NCBI GenBank assembly: GCA_027422505.1
Contig: JAPQWV010000658.1
Location: 62,001 to 126,000 of the forward strand
Reading direction: 5' to 3'
Origin: Craterostigma plantagineum
Lineage: Eukaryota > Streptophyta > Magnoliopsida > Lamiales > Linderniaceae
Length of the DNA: 64,000 nt
The notes below the pieces were generated by a model. The model was given only the letters and a program-made list of their open reading frames with translations, ran no database searches and had not been told where the DNA came from. Made by a program: the position numbers and the translations under genes. How positions within the stretch are numbered: the stretch's first letter is position 1; each line of letters starts with the position of its first letter. Positions 21,291 to 33,088 of this stretch are shown here, piece by piece.

Positions 21291-21893
21291 AATCTGACCA
21301 CGCTTGCTACTTCCCATAAACGGGATTGGTTCGGTGTCTCCTAGGTTGAAGGTCACTTGCTTACGGTTACAGTCAATAACTGCTCCGTATTTCGATAGCT
21401 AGTCCATTCCGAGGATTACTTCATAATCGTTCATTGGAATGACTATCAGGTCCACGGGTAAGGTCCTATCGTTCACTATTACTTGGCTATCTCTTAAGAT
21501 TTGGTTGGTGCTCGTAGAGGTTCCATGTGGGATAGTAACATTGTATAAGTAGTTAACTAGGTTAGGCGTAACCCCGAGTCTCGCCACGTAGTTAGTAGAT
21601 GCAAATGAATGCGTGGCTCCTGAGTCAACTAATATGCATGTCGGGGTTGAATAGATTAGGAGAGTACCTGCCACCACAGACGGGTTGTTCTCCGCCTCCT
21701 CAGAAGTCAACGTGTAAACTCTAGCAGGTACCATATGCGGCCTAGTTTGAACAGGTGCTTGACTTCCAGACGCAGTCTCCGTGCATGCCTTGGAAAAGTG
21801 GCCTGTCTTGCCGCACTTAGAGCAGACTGCATTCTGAGAATAGCACACGCCCAGATGTCGTCGTGTGCACCTGGGACATGGGGGTATAGTCAT
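21291..21893 (-). pseudogene. pol: Ty3 zinc knuckle and aspartic protease, copy gypsy-2
   Basis: A 164-codon frame (21893-21399) has the nucleocapsid knuckle CSKCGKTGHFSKAC and the protease active site LVDSGATHSF. The flap and C-terminal side (VDLIVIPMNDYEVILGMD) follow. The frame ends in a stop close to the position where the first Ty3 copy continues WLS. The protease would cut the Gag-Pol precursor. Confidence 0.9.
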
Positions 21894-22385
21894 TGGAGGT
21901 CTTCCTTGATTAGGACTAAATTGTTGTGGGGGTCCAGGTCGGTTCTGGAAATTGGGTCGGGCATTCTTGGGGTTAAAGGGCTTCTTTGGGTTGCCTCCGC
22001 TCCATTTCGGTCCTTGAACGAACTTTCTCTTTGTTCTTGGGCTCGGATGATTCGGAGCTCAACTTGCTCCGCCATTAACGCTCGTTCCGCTACTTGAGCG
22101 TAGGTAGCTCCTTTAGATCCGGCCATGTTTACATCTCTGTATAGTTCAGGCTTCAGGCCTTCCAAGAAACGCTCTACCTTTAACGTATCCGTGCTCACCA
22201 TGTGAGCTGCAAACCGGGACAACTGCTCAAATTTCCTAATGTCCGCCACTATCATTGAGCCCTGTCGTAAATTGATGAATTCATTCATCCGTTGAGCTCG
22301 CATAGGGCCGATAAAGTACTTGCTTCGATAAAGCTCCTTGAATCGATCCCATGTCATCGTGATAGGGTCTTCAAAGGCGAGAATG
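21894..22385 (-). pseudogene. gag: Ty3 gag, 5' part missing, copy gypsy-2
   Basis: The reading begins abruptly at FEDPITMTWDRFKELYRSKYF and continues through EFINLRQGSMIVADIRKFEQL and FLEGLKPELYRDV, the Retrotrans_gag core. Upstream of 22385 the same frame reads Copia sequence from the antisense side, so the true gag start is lost at a junction with element F. The frame toward the zinc knuckle shifts near 21990. Confidence 0.88.
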
Positions 22386-22815
22386 GTCTTTGAAATTGAT
22401 ATGAGAGAGCCGCTGGTGCCAGAGATCGTTCTGATGTAGTGAAGCACGGAAGATTAGACATGTCGGTCGAACAGTCGTGAGATCAATGGAGGAGAGATTT
22501 ATCTTCTTGTGGCCCGTGAGTAGTTCCCTTCCATTGTCGTCGGTGACGCTACATTTATTAGTTTCAAAGTTCACCTCGTAGCCCTTATCGCAGAAGCGTC
22601 CAATACTGAATAAGTTGTAGCTCAGTCCTTCGACGTATGAGACCCCTTTGATGGTGAGTCTGTTATGGATTAGGTCCCCTGTACCTAGCATGATGCAGAT
22701 TGACCATTTCCGAAGTAGACCTTTCCTAGAAAACCCTCAGAAAGTTGCTCAACAGCTCTTTACTTCCGGTGATGTGCGTGGAGCAACCTGAATCTAAGTA
22801 CCACACATGACGGAC
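22386..22815 (-). pseudogene. pol: Copia element F: protease start and pre-integrase region
   Basis: After the splice-acceptor-like CAG (intron end 22816) the minus strand reads VRHVWYLDSGCSTHITG, with the protease DSG intact. The GAG-pre-integrase domain follows (LTIKGVSYVEGLSYNLFSIG, later LWHQRLSHIN). The sequence stops at a junction with Ty3 gag near 22385, so integrase, RT and RNase H are absent. The family is related to but clearly diverged from copies C, G and H. Confidence 0.85.
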
Positions 22816-24293
22816 CTGCCAAATAAATCAGGTTAGCTTAGGGACCCATTTAAAAACAGGTCTTACTTTAATCACAGGAGAGGAATCCAACGTATTTGTC
22901 GTTATATTGGTTTCTTCGTTAGATTGCTGAAGAGATGACTTATGAGCCCAGAAACGACCACTGCCTAAAGTGTGTAGTTGGGATTTTGGGATCCAAATTT
23001 GTCTTTGATTTAACTTCTTATTGTGCTTGGTTTGGGAAGTGGTGTTTTTCTCCCTCTAAGATTTGCGAGTGTGATTGTTGAGCTCGGGAGACGCATCGAC
23101 AGAGCGAGAGCTGGGCAACATGGAAGCCTTTTCGCATAACATATCGTTATGAGGATGTGGCAGTACATCATTGTTTACATAACGATATTTAAGTTTTTGA
23201 GTATAAAATAAGGTAACACGATCTGCGACACGACAATAAGTCACTTTTGGAAATATAAAGGAATTGAGAACATGAGAAGCAAGATTCGAGGCTGGTTTCT
23301 TTTTCTTATCAGGGACAATTTTCTTATTTACTGAGCCCGATTTAACCTTCTTCTTTTCCTTGGAACTCACGCCTTTGTCTGTGGGTACACGCGATACAGA
23401 GTTAGTGTGAGATAAGAAAGTTTTCTTTGTAGTTTACTCGTATTTAAACGTCGAGGTTTCGGGAACAGGACGTGAAGTGGAAGGTTTGTGAGCGTTAGGA
23501 TAGTTTTCAAGAGTATAGATTTTGCTTAATAATATAGTTTTCACTTCTTCATGGGCTTTCCTTTCTGATACCAGAGAGGTCGTTAGATCGCCTATATTGT
23601 GAATATTTTCTGGAATGTTGATAAATGAATAAATGGGTCTATCCTGCTCGCCAGTGCTTTCCTGAATTTCGGGTCCAAATGGTGACATGTAATCATCAGA
23701 GATGGTTATTTCTCTAGTTTTGTAGCTATCATTGAGTTCTGTGTAGTCACCTCGCTTGATCCAACGAAGGGCCTTAGTTGTTCAAGGCTCAATCTAAAAC
23801 GTTTAATATTGTACAGAGAGAGTACTTTATCTGTCTCTGGTTTAGTGGTGTATTCAAATCCCAATCCTTCGCGAGGATCATAGAATTCAACATCTTTAGG
23901 TTGGCAAAGAAACATGGTTCATTCACTTTGACCTCTTTTGGTGATGATGTCCTCTAAGTCTTTTACTTTCTTGTATAGTCGAACACGTTCGTTGGTGACT
24001 AGTTCATACTGAGACAATACATTTTGTCGTTCTTCTTCGCTGTCTTTCAAGCTTCTACACATATCGCTAATTTCTTTTTCCTTGCTTTCTTTAAGATCTT
24101 CTAAAGTCCTTGCTTTAGTTTCAGACAAGGTCAAGGATTCATTAAGAATGGCTATCTCTTCCTGTTGTTTGTTTAGTAAGGCATAATTTTTGTCAAAATT
24201 GCTTTGGAGTTCTGAGTAATCTTTAGGATGCATGGAGAGTTCGGCTATCCTACGTTCAAGTTTAACGAAATCATTTAGGGATGGAGTGTATAC
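22816..24293 (-). other. Element F: intron-like coiled-coil segment, 1478 bp
   Basis: On the minus strand it starts GAG|GTATAC (exon/intron) at 24294/24293 and ends TTTATTTGGCAG at 22816. It stays in the gag frame at the start and reads a charged coiled coil (LERRIAELSMHPKDYSELQS, VRLYKKVKDLEDIITKRGQ) to about 23919, then KDVEFYDPREGLGF, further linker sequence in changing frames, and finally FKWVPK and a stop TGA (22828-22830) just before the acceptor. Borders, stop and domain order match copy H although the protein is diverged. Splicing is inferred. Confidence 0.65.
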
Positions 24294-25343
24294 CTCCAGG
24301 TCGGATGAAGAGACATCCGTCTTGTCTGACCCTATGACTGGCTCATCCTCATCGGAATCATCATCATTGCTTTTCACCATGAAGGCCATTTCATCTTCCT
24401 ACTCGTCAGACGTGTCCTCCAGCCATTCTTCTTCCTCAGCAACCAAGACAATTCCCGCCTCCTTGCGCTGTGAGAGCTGAAATTTTTTCTTGTAGTATTC
24501 AGTGTTTTTCTTCGTAGGTCTGAAGCATTCACAAGCAAAATGACCCGGTTTTCCACAGTTGAAGCACTTCTTTAATACTTCAGATTTCTTGGTTTCAGCT
24601 TCTTCAGGGGCAACAAACTTCTGTTTCCCGCCCGAGGTTCGTTGTTTGTTGAAGGAATATGATGACTTCTTGGCGCTCATCTTATTGACTGTCTCTGAGA
24701 TCATTGCCAGTTTCTTTCTGATTGATTTGAGTTCGTCCTCAGATTCTTGGTCAGATTCAGCGTTGTCAGAAGTGTTGGATTGTACAACATGCTTTCCCTT
24801 TGAAGTTCTCGAGCTCCTGTTGCTTGTCTTAGAGGTCACGAGTGGAATTGGTTCCATGTCGACATTTGTTTTTCATTCGTTCTTGATTTCTTTGGCATAC
24901 TGGGAGTATTGTGAGAGGTTATCGTGTAGAGAGTGAATGTCCATAGCATTCAGATCTTTGTTCTGTTGCTTAACCAGAACTGCAATCCGTCCCCACTCAG
25001 GTTGAAGTGTGGAGAGGAACTTGATGTTGTGTTCGAGATTGGAGTGTTGGATGTTGATCTTTCTCATCTCGTTGATGATGGTCAGGAAGCGAAGGTAAAC
25101 ATCTCGAAGTTCTTCCCCCTCCTTAGCTTTGAAGGAATCATAGGCAGTGAGGATGCTGGATTTCTTAGACAGATTGCTAACTTCTGTCCCAAGCATCATT
25201 TTGCATACTTTATCCCAAATTTCCTTTGCAGTGACCATTGCATCGACTTGCTTGTAGACGTCATTTGGTAGGGCCTGAAGTACGTAGTGTCGGGCAAGCT
25301 TGTCCGCTCTGGCTCGTGCTCTCTCAGCATGGTTCTGAGAAAT
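24294..25343 (-). pseudogene. gag: Copia element F gag, N-terminus missing
   Basis: The reading enters at about 25343 (QNHAERARARADKLARHYVL). The UBN2-type capsid follows (EIWDKVCKMM, SILTAYDSFKAKEGEELRDV, IKFLSTLQPEW). After a break near 24865 come a serine- and acid-rich spacer and the intact zinc knuckle CFNCGKPGHFACEC. An in-frame TAG after DTSDE at 24399 interrupts an otherwise open reading that goes on through DDDSDEDE into the splice donor. The protein resembles but is not the same subfamily as copies C and H. Confidence 0.88.
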
Positions 25344-26311
25344 GTGTTGGGAAGTCGAACTAAGTATATTGAGAGTATAATTAACTAAGTATAATTAACT
25401 TAAAATTGAGGAAGTCAGCAACACACCAGTGAATACGGGTTCTGACTCTCAAACACACCACGAGGAAGTCAAAGACGTTAATTATAAAAATTCTCTCTAA
25501 ATACCTCCTATTATAAAACAGATAGAGGAATCTCAAGCTGAACTAGATAAAGAACTACAGAAATTCGAAGCTGAAAAGAAAAAGTTTCTTAAAGAAATGG
25601 AAAATCTCAAAGCTTCCTCATCCTCCCAAGCTACCTCACACGCTAATATGAAAAGCATGAAAATTGAAAAATCGCCTTCAAAAGATAAAAAATGTAAAGA
25701 TAATTCTGTTATAAGTGCTATGACTAACTCTATGTCACCTACGTCTACAGGGAGCGTAGGGCTGGCACTGAAAACGAAGGCGAGAGTGTCTAGTATTAAG
25801 ATAAAGAAGGGGCAAGTAGAATTGATTGTTTCTAAGAATGTTACTCCTTCTGTTACAATAAAAGACACTCGTAGTAATAAAAGAGCCATTTCTACTATTA
25901 AGATAATTGCTTCTACTTGTTCACTTCAGCCTATCACCTTTAGAAGCGACAATTTCTAAATAGGCTCTACTTCAAAAATTGAGTCCCCCAAGCACCCTAG
26001 GAGATTATTAAAAGAAAAGATCTTTTCCTCGGTCAAACCTACCAAAGCATTTGTATGTGCTAAAATTAACCTTCCCTGCACGGTTCAACCCAAATGGGTT
26101 CCTAAATCACTGCCTAGGACGACAAAAGCCGAAAAGGCCAAGTCACCTAAAGAGGCAAAACCCAAACCCACTTCTCCGAAAGTTAAATGGGTTATTAAGA
26201 CTCCCTCAAGAAATAATTTAGGAATCATATCCGTACCTAAAACTATATCTGCTAAGCTGAGAGGACCCATGCTTAAGTGGGTACATAAAGCTCTCTAACT
26301 TGTTTTTGCAG
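25344..26311 (+). pseudogene. Copia copy G: 3' half of coiled-coil linker, with splice acceptor
   Basis: After a short junction (25344 to about 25420) the plus strand joins copy H sequence at about 35115. It reads AELDKELQKFEAEKKKFLKE (charged), a basic and serine-rich middle, and KPTSPKVKWVIKTP. The segment ends with the conserved WV-K-AL stop (TAA 26296-26298) and TTGTTTTTGCAG ending at 26311. The gag and 5' splice site of this copy are lost at the head-to-head junction with element F. Confidence 0.75.
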
Positions 26312-28012
26312 ATCCATCATGTGTGGTACCTCGACTATGGTTGCTCCACACACATTGACTTGAAATCAAGAGCAGCTGAGCAACTACAAAGATCAACCAA
26401 ATGGGAAAGTCAGATTCGGAAACAACGACTCAGCTCCCATTCTTGGATGTCGGGATATCATTTTGGAAATCTGACGATAAAAGATATCTTTTATGTCGAT
26501 GACCTCCACCATAACTTGTTCAGCATAGGCCAATTCTGTGATAAAGGATTTCAAGTGGTCTTTCACGCTGAACGGTGCAGAATTTTGGACAGTCAGGACA
26601 CAGAACTCCTCTACGGACTTCGGAAATCCAATCTTTACACAATCAACCTGACGTCTGTACGGCCCTCGACAGCTGTATGCCTCATCTCTCAGACTGTTTA
26701 CAGAGAACAGCTTATAGCATCAACGACTGTCTTATCTAAATATGAAAGCTCTCCAACACCTTTCTACGAAAAAGTTGGTCCACGGTCTTCCAACTATACT
26801 ACTACAAAGGGAGCATCAATGTTCGGCATGTCAATTAGGAAAAATGAAGCGAGCGTCTCATCATGTCAAGCAAATTACGTCTACTTCTCGCCCATTGGAA
26901 TTAATCCACATGGACCTCTGTGGGCCAATGCAGACACAGAGTATCAATGGACGCAAGTATGTGCTAGTTATCGTCGATGACTACTCTCGCTACACTTGGA
27001 CAAAATTCCTCCGAACCAAAGATGAGACTAGGGACTTGGTTATCAACTTTGTGAACACTACTCAGAATCTGCTGCAACAGACTATTCAAGTTATTCGAAC
27101 GGACAATGGCGCTGAGTTCAAGAATAAACATCTCAGTGAGTTTTATCAGAAACTTGGAATTAGTCAATAATTCTCAGCCGCAAAAACACCTCAACAAAAT
27201 GGGTCGTTGAAAGGAAAAATAGAACTCTAGTGGAAGCTGCACGTACAATGCTGATCCATTCCGGCCTTCCACACTTTCTTTGGGCTGAAGCAGTAAATAC
27301 CGTCTGTTTTACCCAAAATAGGACAATGGTTTACAAACGGTTCAACAAGACTCCGTACGAGATCGTAAACAAGAGAGTACCCAACATCTCATTTTTTAAG
27401 GTCTTCGGGTGCAAGTGCTTTGTGGCGAACGACAGAGCAACGTGCAAAGTTCGACCCTAAAGCATTCGAAGCAACTTTCGTCGGGTATTCTTCAACATCA
27501 AAAGCGTACCCAGTATATATCAAGTTCAACCGCACGATTAAGGAAAGCTATAACGTCACTTTTCACGAAGTGAACGAGATGGCTTCTAGGCACATCAGTC
27601 CAGGACCCGAGCCTAACCAGATGGCTCCTGTTCAAATCAATTCAGGACCCGTGCTCAAACAGTTGGCTTCTGAAGACAACATCTCAGAACCCGTATTCAC
27701 TGGTGTGTTGGCACAAAACCAACAGAAGATGGCAACAACTCAGCAATCAACGCCAGACGAAGCGTTAAGATTTGTGTTGGAAGACTTGGATTCCCTCTTT
27801 GAGCCTCTCACAGTCAATTATACACCCGACGAGGCCGATATTCCAAGTTCTTCAACAGTCCCTACCTCACCCAATTCAGAACTGCCTCAGAATAATGAAG
27901 AACCTACCGTGAGTGTTGAGGAAGAATCATCAGAGTCGCTCCCTCCCAGTGCAGATATGGAACTTCCTCACACAAATGAACAATCAGAGATCATTGGAAA
28001 CTAGACCCACAA
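26312..28012 (+). pseudogene. pol: Copia copy G: protease, integrase and connecting region
   Basis: It starts IHHVWYLDYGCSTH, where the protease DSG has become DYG. Next are the pre-integrase domain, the integrase zinc finger (HQCSACQLGK), and the core with D in LIHMDLCGPM, D in IRTDNGAEF, and the glutamate region V-ERKNRTLVEAA. A stop replaces glutamine at 27167-27169, a base is missing near 27201, and the TAG at 26711-26713 replaces a tryptophan that copy H keeps. The GKCFVAND-type end and a proline-, serine- and glutamate-rich connector to RT follow. Confidence 0.9.
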
Positions 28013-29672
28013 ATGGCTGATGCTTCGTCTTCAGCTTTGCCACATGAGCGCAAGTGGACTAGAGCTCATCCGGTTGATCAGATAATTGGCGATCCTTCGA
28101 GTGGAGTAAGGACACTACATCAACACAGTCTTTCAGCTGTTTTTAAGCCAAAACGAGCCTACCAAGGTAGCAGACGCACTACGAGACTCGGATTGGATAA
28201 TTGCGATGCAAGAGGAAATCAACCAATTCGAACGTCTTCATGTGTGGAAATTAGTACCCCGCCCGCATGGGAAGACTATCATTGGAACAAAATGGGTATT
28301 TAAGAACAAGAAGAATGAAGATGGCGAAGTGATCAGGAACAAGGCACGATTGGTTGCAAAGGGATACAACCAAAAGGAAGGCATTGACTACGACGAAACG
28401 TATGCTCCTGTTGCGCGAATTGAAGCCATTCGTCTCTTGTTGGCTTACGCGGCTCATAAAGACTTCAAGGTCTATCAAATGGACGTTAAAACCGCCTTCC
28501 TCAACGGCGTACTTAAAGAAGAAGTCTATGTCGCTCAGTAGATGGCTTCGTTGATCAAGAACATCTCGATCACGTCTATCGATTGGATAAAGCACTCTAC
28601 GGACTAAAACAACCCCCACGTGCTTGGTATGATGTCTTGAGTGAATTCCTCGTAATGTCTGGATTTATTCGAGGAACAATCGATACGACCCTCTTCATCA
28701 AATGGCAAGACAAAGATCTGATGGTCGTTCAAGTTTACGTCAACGACATCATTTTCGGTTCAATAAATCCACGGCTTTGCAAGAAGTTTGGAGATCTCAT
28801 GAAGAGTAAATTCGAAATGAGCCACATGGGAGAGATGCAATTCTTCCTAGGACTTCAAGTCAGACAGCTCAATGATGGAATATTTATTAGTCAAACAAAG
28901 TATATTAAGGACATTCTGAAAAAGTTCCATTTGCAAGCCTCTCAGCACTCCCATGTCAACAAGCTGCAAGTTGGATGCCTATCCCACAAGAAAATCTGTC
29001 GACATCACACTCTATCGCAGCATGATTGGATCTCTTCTCTACCTCACTTCTAGTAGGCCATATATCATGTTTGCCACTTGTCTTTGTGCCCGCTTCCAAG
29101 CCGATCCCAAAGAATCCCACATGCTCGCGGTGAAGCGCTTTGTTCGCTACCTTAAGGGCACATCTACCTTAGGGCTTTGGTATCCTAAAGGTACGAACTC
29201 CAAACTTATCGGCTATACTGACGCTGATTATGCAGGTTGCCGAATGGACAGGAAAAGCACCTCCAGTGGCACTCAATTTCTAGGGAAAAAGCTAGTCTGC
29301 TGGTCATCCAAAAAGCAAAATTATGTCTCAACTTCGATGGCGGAAGCCGAATACGTCACAGCCACCAGCTGTTGCTCACAAATGCTATGGATGCGGACTT
29401 AGCTTCGCGATTATGGGTACAATCTAAATAATATACCCATATATAGTGATAGCCAAAGTGCCATTGCGATTACGTGCAATCCTGTTCACCATTCACGCAC
29501 GAAACACATAGACATTAGATATCACTTTATCAAATATCACGTAGAAAAAGGCACCATTGACATGTACTTTGTAAGTACGGAGCATCAACTAGCTGACATT
29601 TTCACCAAGGCATTGGATGAGAAGCGATTCCAATTCCTTGTCGGAAAATTAGGCATGTTGAATCTTCCGTGA
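28013..29672 (+). pseudogene. pol: Copia copy G: reverse transcriptase and RNase H
   Basis: RT begins near [19 protein letters not shown] and includes [33 protein letters not shown] and DKALYGLKQPPRAWY. The catalytic box, YVDD in copy H, is YVND here. A two-base loss near 28539 and another break near 28940-28980 shift the frame. RNase H follows ([25 protein letters not shown], then SQSAIAI-CNPVHHSRTKHID). The pol stop codon is at 29670-29672. This is the fullest Copia pol end in the window. Confidence 0.92.
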
Positions 29673-32555
29673 TATGTACATTACCTGATCTTCTGTGCTA
29701 TCACATGCTCTATTCTATGTGTTTTCCATGCTTATTTGTCTTTATCTTGCGTGATAAACAACAAAAAAAACTACTGTACAAACATCTATAATAGAAAGGG
29801 AATGACGAGATCCTTTAGGATGCTTAGGTGTAAGTCACGTAGAATTTTTCCCGACGTACTACTGATTCAACTGCTTAATTCTGTTAGTCTAAGTCGCTTT
29901 CTTGTGTCTATAGGTCTTAAGTTTGCTCCACTAGACACAAAGCCGCCTTCCAAATGTGAGGACTCTAGCCCTTCAATTTTTCTCTCCTTGGATCGATCTC
30001 TTGAGTGAAGTCACACTTCAACTAAATGTCTTTTCTAGTGATACTCGACTTCATACTCGCCCTTCTTTAAATCGTCAGGAAAATGATTTGGGGTATTTAG
30101 GTAATTCCTTACTCGGCCTGTCATAATCCTTTTCCATATCATAGCCCTTAGTCATCCAGTTTGGACCTTTTCCGACTTCCTTTTCTTCATTTGAAACCCA
30201 TTTCAATCTTCAACCGATTCTATTTTCGTCAAATGGCTGTTCAAACAAGAAAAGTAGGGGGAGAAAAGTAAAAGAAAACGAGAAGATGACTAAAGAAGGC
30301 AATGCTCAACGCACAAATACAGACCAAATGACCTACTTTTCAAACTACTAAAAGAAGGCATGGATCCTGTTGTGAACTTCTCCGTTGATAATCTCGTACG
30401 CTCGTCAGAACGGCTGGAAAGAGGAGCACCTCGAAGTGAACTTCTCCAACGATAATCCAGTCTTATATCGGGAAACGAGAAGATGAGCACAGCCTTGGGT
30501 ACGAATTCCATAACCGTGAACTTCTCCAAATTGATAATATCTGAAACCTCTCTAGGGATTAAGAGAAGAGGGGCATGGTATCGGCCCAAGAACCAACAGG
30601 AAGAACTTTGCCTACGATAATCTCCTAGAGCCTCGTGGAGAAACGGAGCTCCAACTTGAGCATAAATGGGATAACATAAGGGATGGGATTGAAAAGATGA
30701 AAATATTTTTTTGCCGAAAGAACAGAAGGAGACGGAGGTAGAAATGGAATACGATAAAGATAAGCTCACCTTTTGCCTATAAATTTCCTTCCTCCCTAAG
30801 TCCTAGCCAAATTAAACCCTTAAAAGTCCATTTGATTCCAAACGACGATTTCTAGCTTAGGTGAAAATGATTAAATATGCCTTGATCATAGGAAAATTGA
30901 CTTAAATTGCCTCTGTTGACTTGAGCGATATATATAAATCCCCGAGTCAAAAAATAATAAGAGCGCTAGAGAGAACTTAGTGAGAGTTGTCGAAATGTAT
31001 CACTCTATGGTCTTAGGACTTTAGTTTGATGACTAGACTTGACGGCAGTGTGTCTTTCAAGTGTCATACGAAAACTTAGGCGTGACGATCGATTGAAACA
31101 AAATAATCTGGCCCCATACTATTAATAATATTAATATACATATGAAAATTATACATATATATATATACGAAAAAAAAACTATTCGCACATTTTGAATGCA
31201 AACTTAACTTGCATTGGTACTAAATGAATTAAAATGCGATTCTATTTGTTCATGCTCTTACCCTCACGCAAATCTTTATTATATGATTAGGGGAACATGT
31301 AACTAGTCAAAAATGATTAATTGCATGTTATATGATTGTTACTTGTATTGATTTGCATAATTACGTGATAAATTGATACATGTGCACTATTTGAGGGGGA
31401 GCATCTACAATGACTCCATGTTTTGAGGTCCAAATATTTTTTATGTTCTTTGCTTAAGTGTTGCAGAAAATTTTCATTTTGATTCGCTTTGGACAACGCT
31501 TAAATAAGGAGGACTTCACAAATCTTCATGACTGTGGACTCAAGACATTGTTAAAACAATTCAGGCGGAGCCTTATTATAATAATTACTTCCTATTAACT
31601 CTCATATTCTCGACATCTTGCTCTAAGTATTGCGGATTTTCAAAGATCGATTTTGGAGCCAGATGTCAATTCTTCGAAAATATAGGGAGTTAAATTGCAT
31701 TTTCATTTATATTTAGGGGGAGTAATTCTGTGGTTTATTCTTAAAATTTAGGATCAATATGAAATATTAAGGTAAACTTACTATCGAGAAATTCGGGCAA
31801 ATGCGAAAATTAATTTGGGACCAAATTGTAATTTTCGCTCTTATACTGACGAGCGAAAATTAAACAGGAACCGAAAAATTTTCAATCGGAATTGTCGAGC
31901 GAAAATTCAACAGTAACCAAATTACATTTCTCTATCGTAAGTTTCTCGATCGCAAATAGATATGGGTTTAATTCTCTAAGTGTCGAAAACGTCTAATCAG
32001 CCCAATTAAACGAAATCATTAGTTTGCAGTCGAAAATTCCTAAATACACGCAAAACCCTCGATCGCAAAATTCAACAGTCAAATTTCTCATGCGAAAAAC
32101 TTCTTCTCTCAAAAGACGAACGTAAAAAATCTTCAAAATCTTTCGATTTTTCATCCGATTTTCGTCTTTAGAAGGTAGATTTGACATCTGTTAGGGTTTA
32201 TCGTGCATTTAAACTAGATTTGCGTCTGTATTTTGGAATATTTCGCATGATTCTTTGAAAATTTCTCGACTGTTCATACCCTGGGAACTCGAAATACTCG
32301 TTAGCAGTTTATTAGACCTTATTCTAAGTATAATATGGGTTAAACACTGCATAATAGGCTAGTTTCAATGTTTCTTTAACATCTTGGGTGAATATATCTT
32401 CGATTTTATGCGTTATCAGTGTCCGATTGACAGATAAGACCAAACTGGAGTTTAAAGGTTTAAATGCATCGAAGAACTTTCTCGCTCGCAAACAGTGAAA
32501 ATTAAATTTTAATTTAATTAGATCAAAATTGTGCTCACATAAGTATGTTAGATCA
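29673..32555 (+). other. Copia copy G: post-pol spacer
   Basis: Noncoding. It begins GATATGTACATTACCTGATC, which copies C (about 43437) and H (51855) share. It holds a purine tract AGTAGGGGGAGAAAAG (30253-30268), the four-unit repeat at 30370-30660, purine tracts at 31392 and 31718, and a TTTCTCGATCG-rich part from 31780 on. It matches copy C's spacer to about C position 46350. Near 32555 it passes into the leader of copy H, so this copy's third ORF, its 3' LTR and the next 5' LTR are missing. Confidence 0.75.
30370..30660 (+). repeat. Four-unit degenerate tandem repeat in Copia spacer (copy G)
   Basis: Same four units as at 6276-6561 and 44116-44405, with the first starting TGTGAACTTCTCCGTTGATA. 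The opposite strand reads 159 codons without a stop here but has no ATG at its start. Confidence 0.8.
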
Positions 32556-33088
32556 ATTGCGATTAGATTCGTAGCGGTTTGAATATCAATTTTGCAGAAT
32601 AGATCAGATTTGAATCGTCACTGTTTGCACGAAGAACATACTTAAACACAGTTTGAATTTGATTAAGACATATTTTGCTTCATAATGTGTTTAATTGTCT
32701 GTTCGTGCGTACTAGACATCTGATTACGAACTAAAACATGCGAGTTCATAGTCTAATTCATTGTACTTGGCTGAATCAAGTTTAATTAGGGTTCTGATTT
32801 CATTCGCAAAATTTCAATTTTTCTGGCTAAAGTCTTCGATCGCAGAAATTTCTCGCTCGTAAATTTTCTCGCTGACACACTTTCTCAGAAGAGAACAGTG
32901 ACATACATCTTAAGCTCGATTGAATTATTGTCGATCGAAAATCTAAAGATAGAATCGAAAATAATTCTCGACTGCTTCAACATCAAACGATACTGACAAA
33001 GTTGCTACTTGTGAAGCATATTACATCAAAATCCATCCATCAAAACTAACGAAGATCCTTCATCAACTCTACCACAAAGAAAGAAAAG
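32556..33088 (+). other. Copia copy H: partial leader
   Basis: It matches the leader of copy A' from about 8960 (GCGATTAGATTC-TAGCAG) to the gag start, with the hairpin region absent. The LTR and primer-binding site of copy H are missing, lost at the junction with copy G. Confidence 0.75.

Noticed and set aside
30290..30769. 159-codon frame on the minus strand over the spacer of copy G, with shorter relatives at 6189-6434 and 44046-44525
   Set aside because: It has no ATG at its start (GTG), overlaps the tandem repeat that by itself gives similar frames in each copy, and is broken in copies A and C. Possible antisense ORF but not supported.
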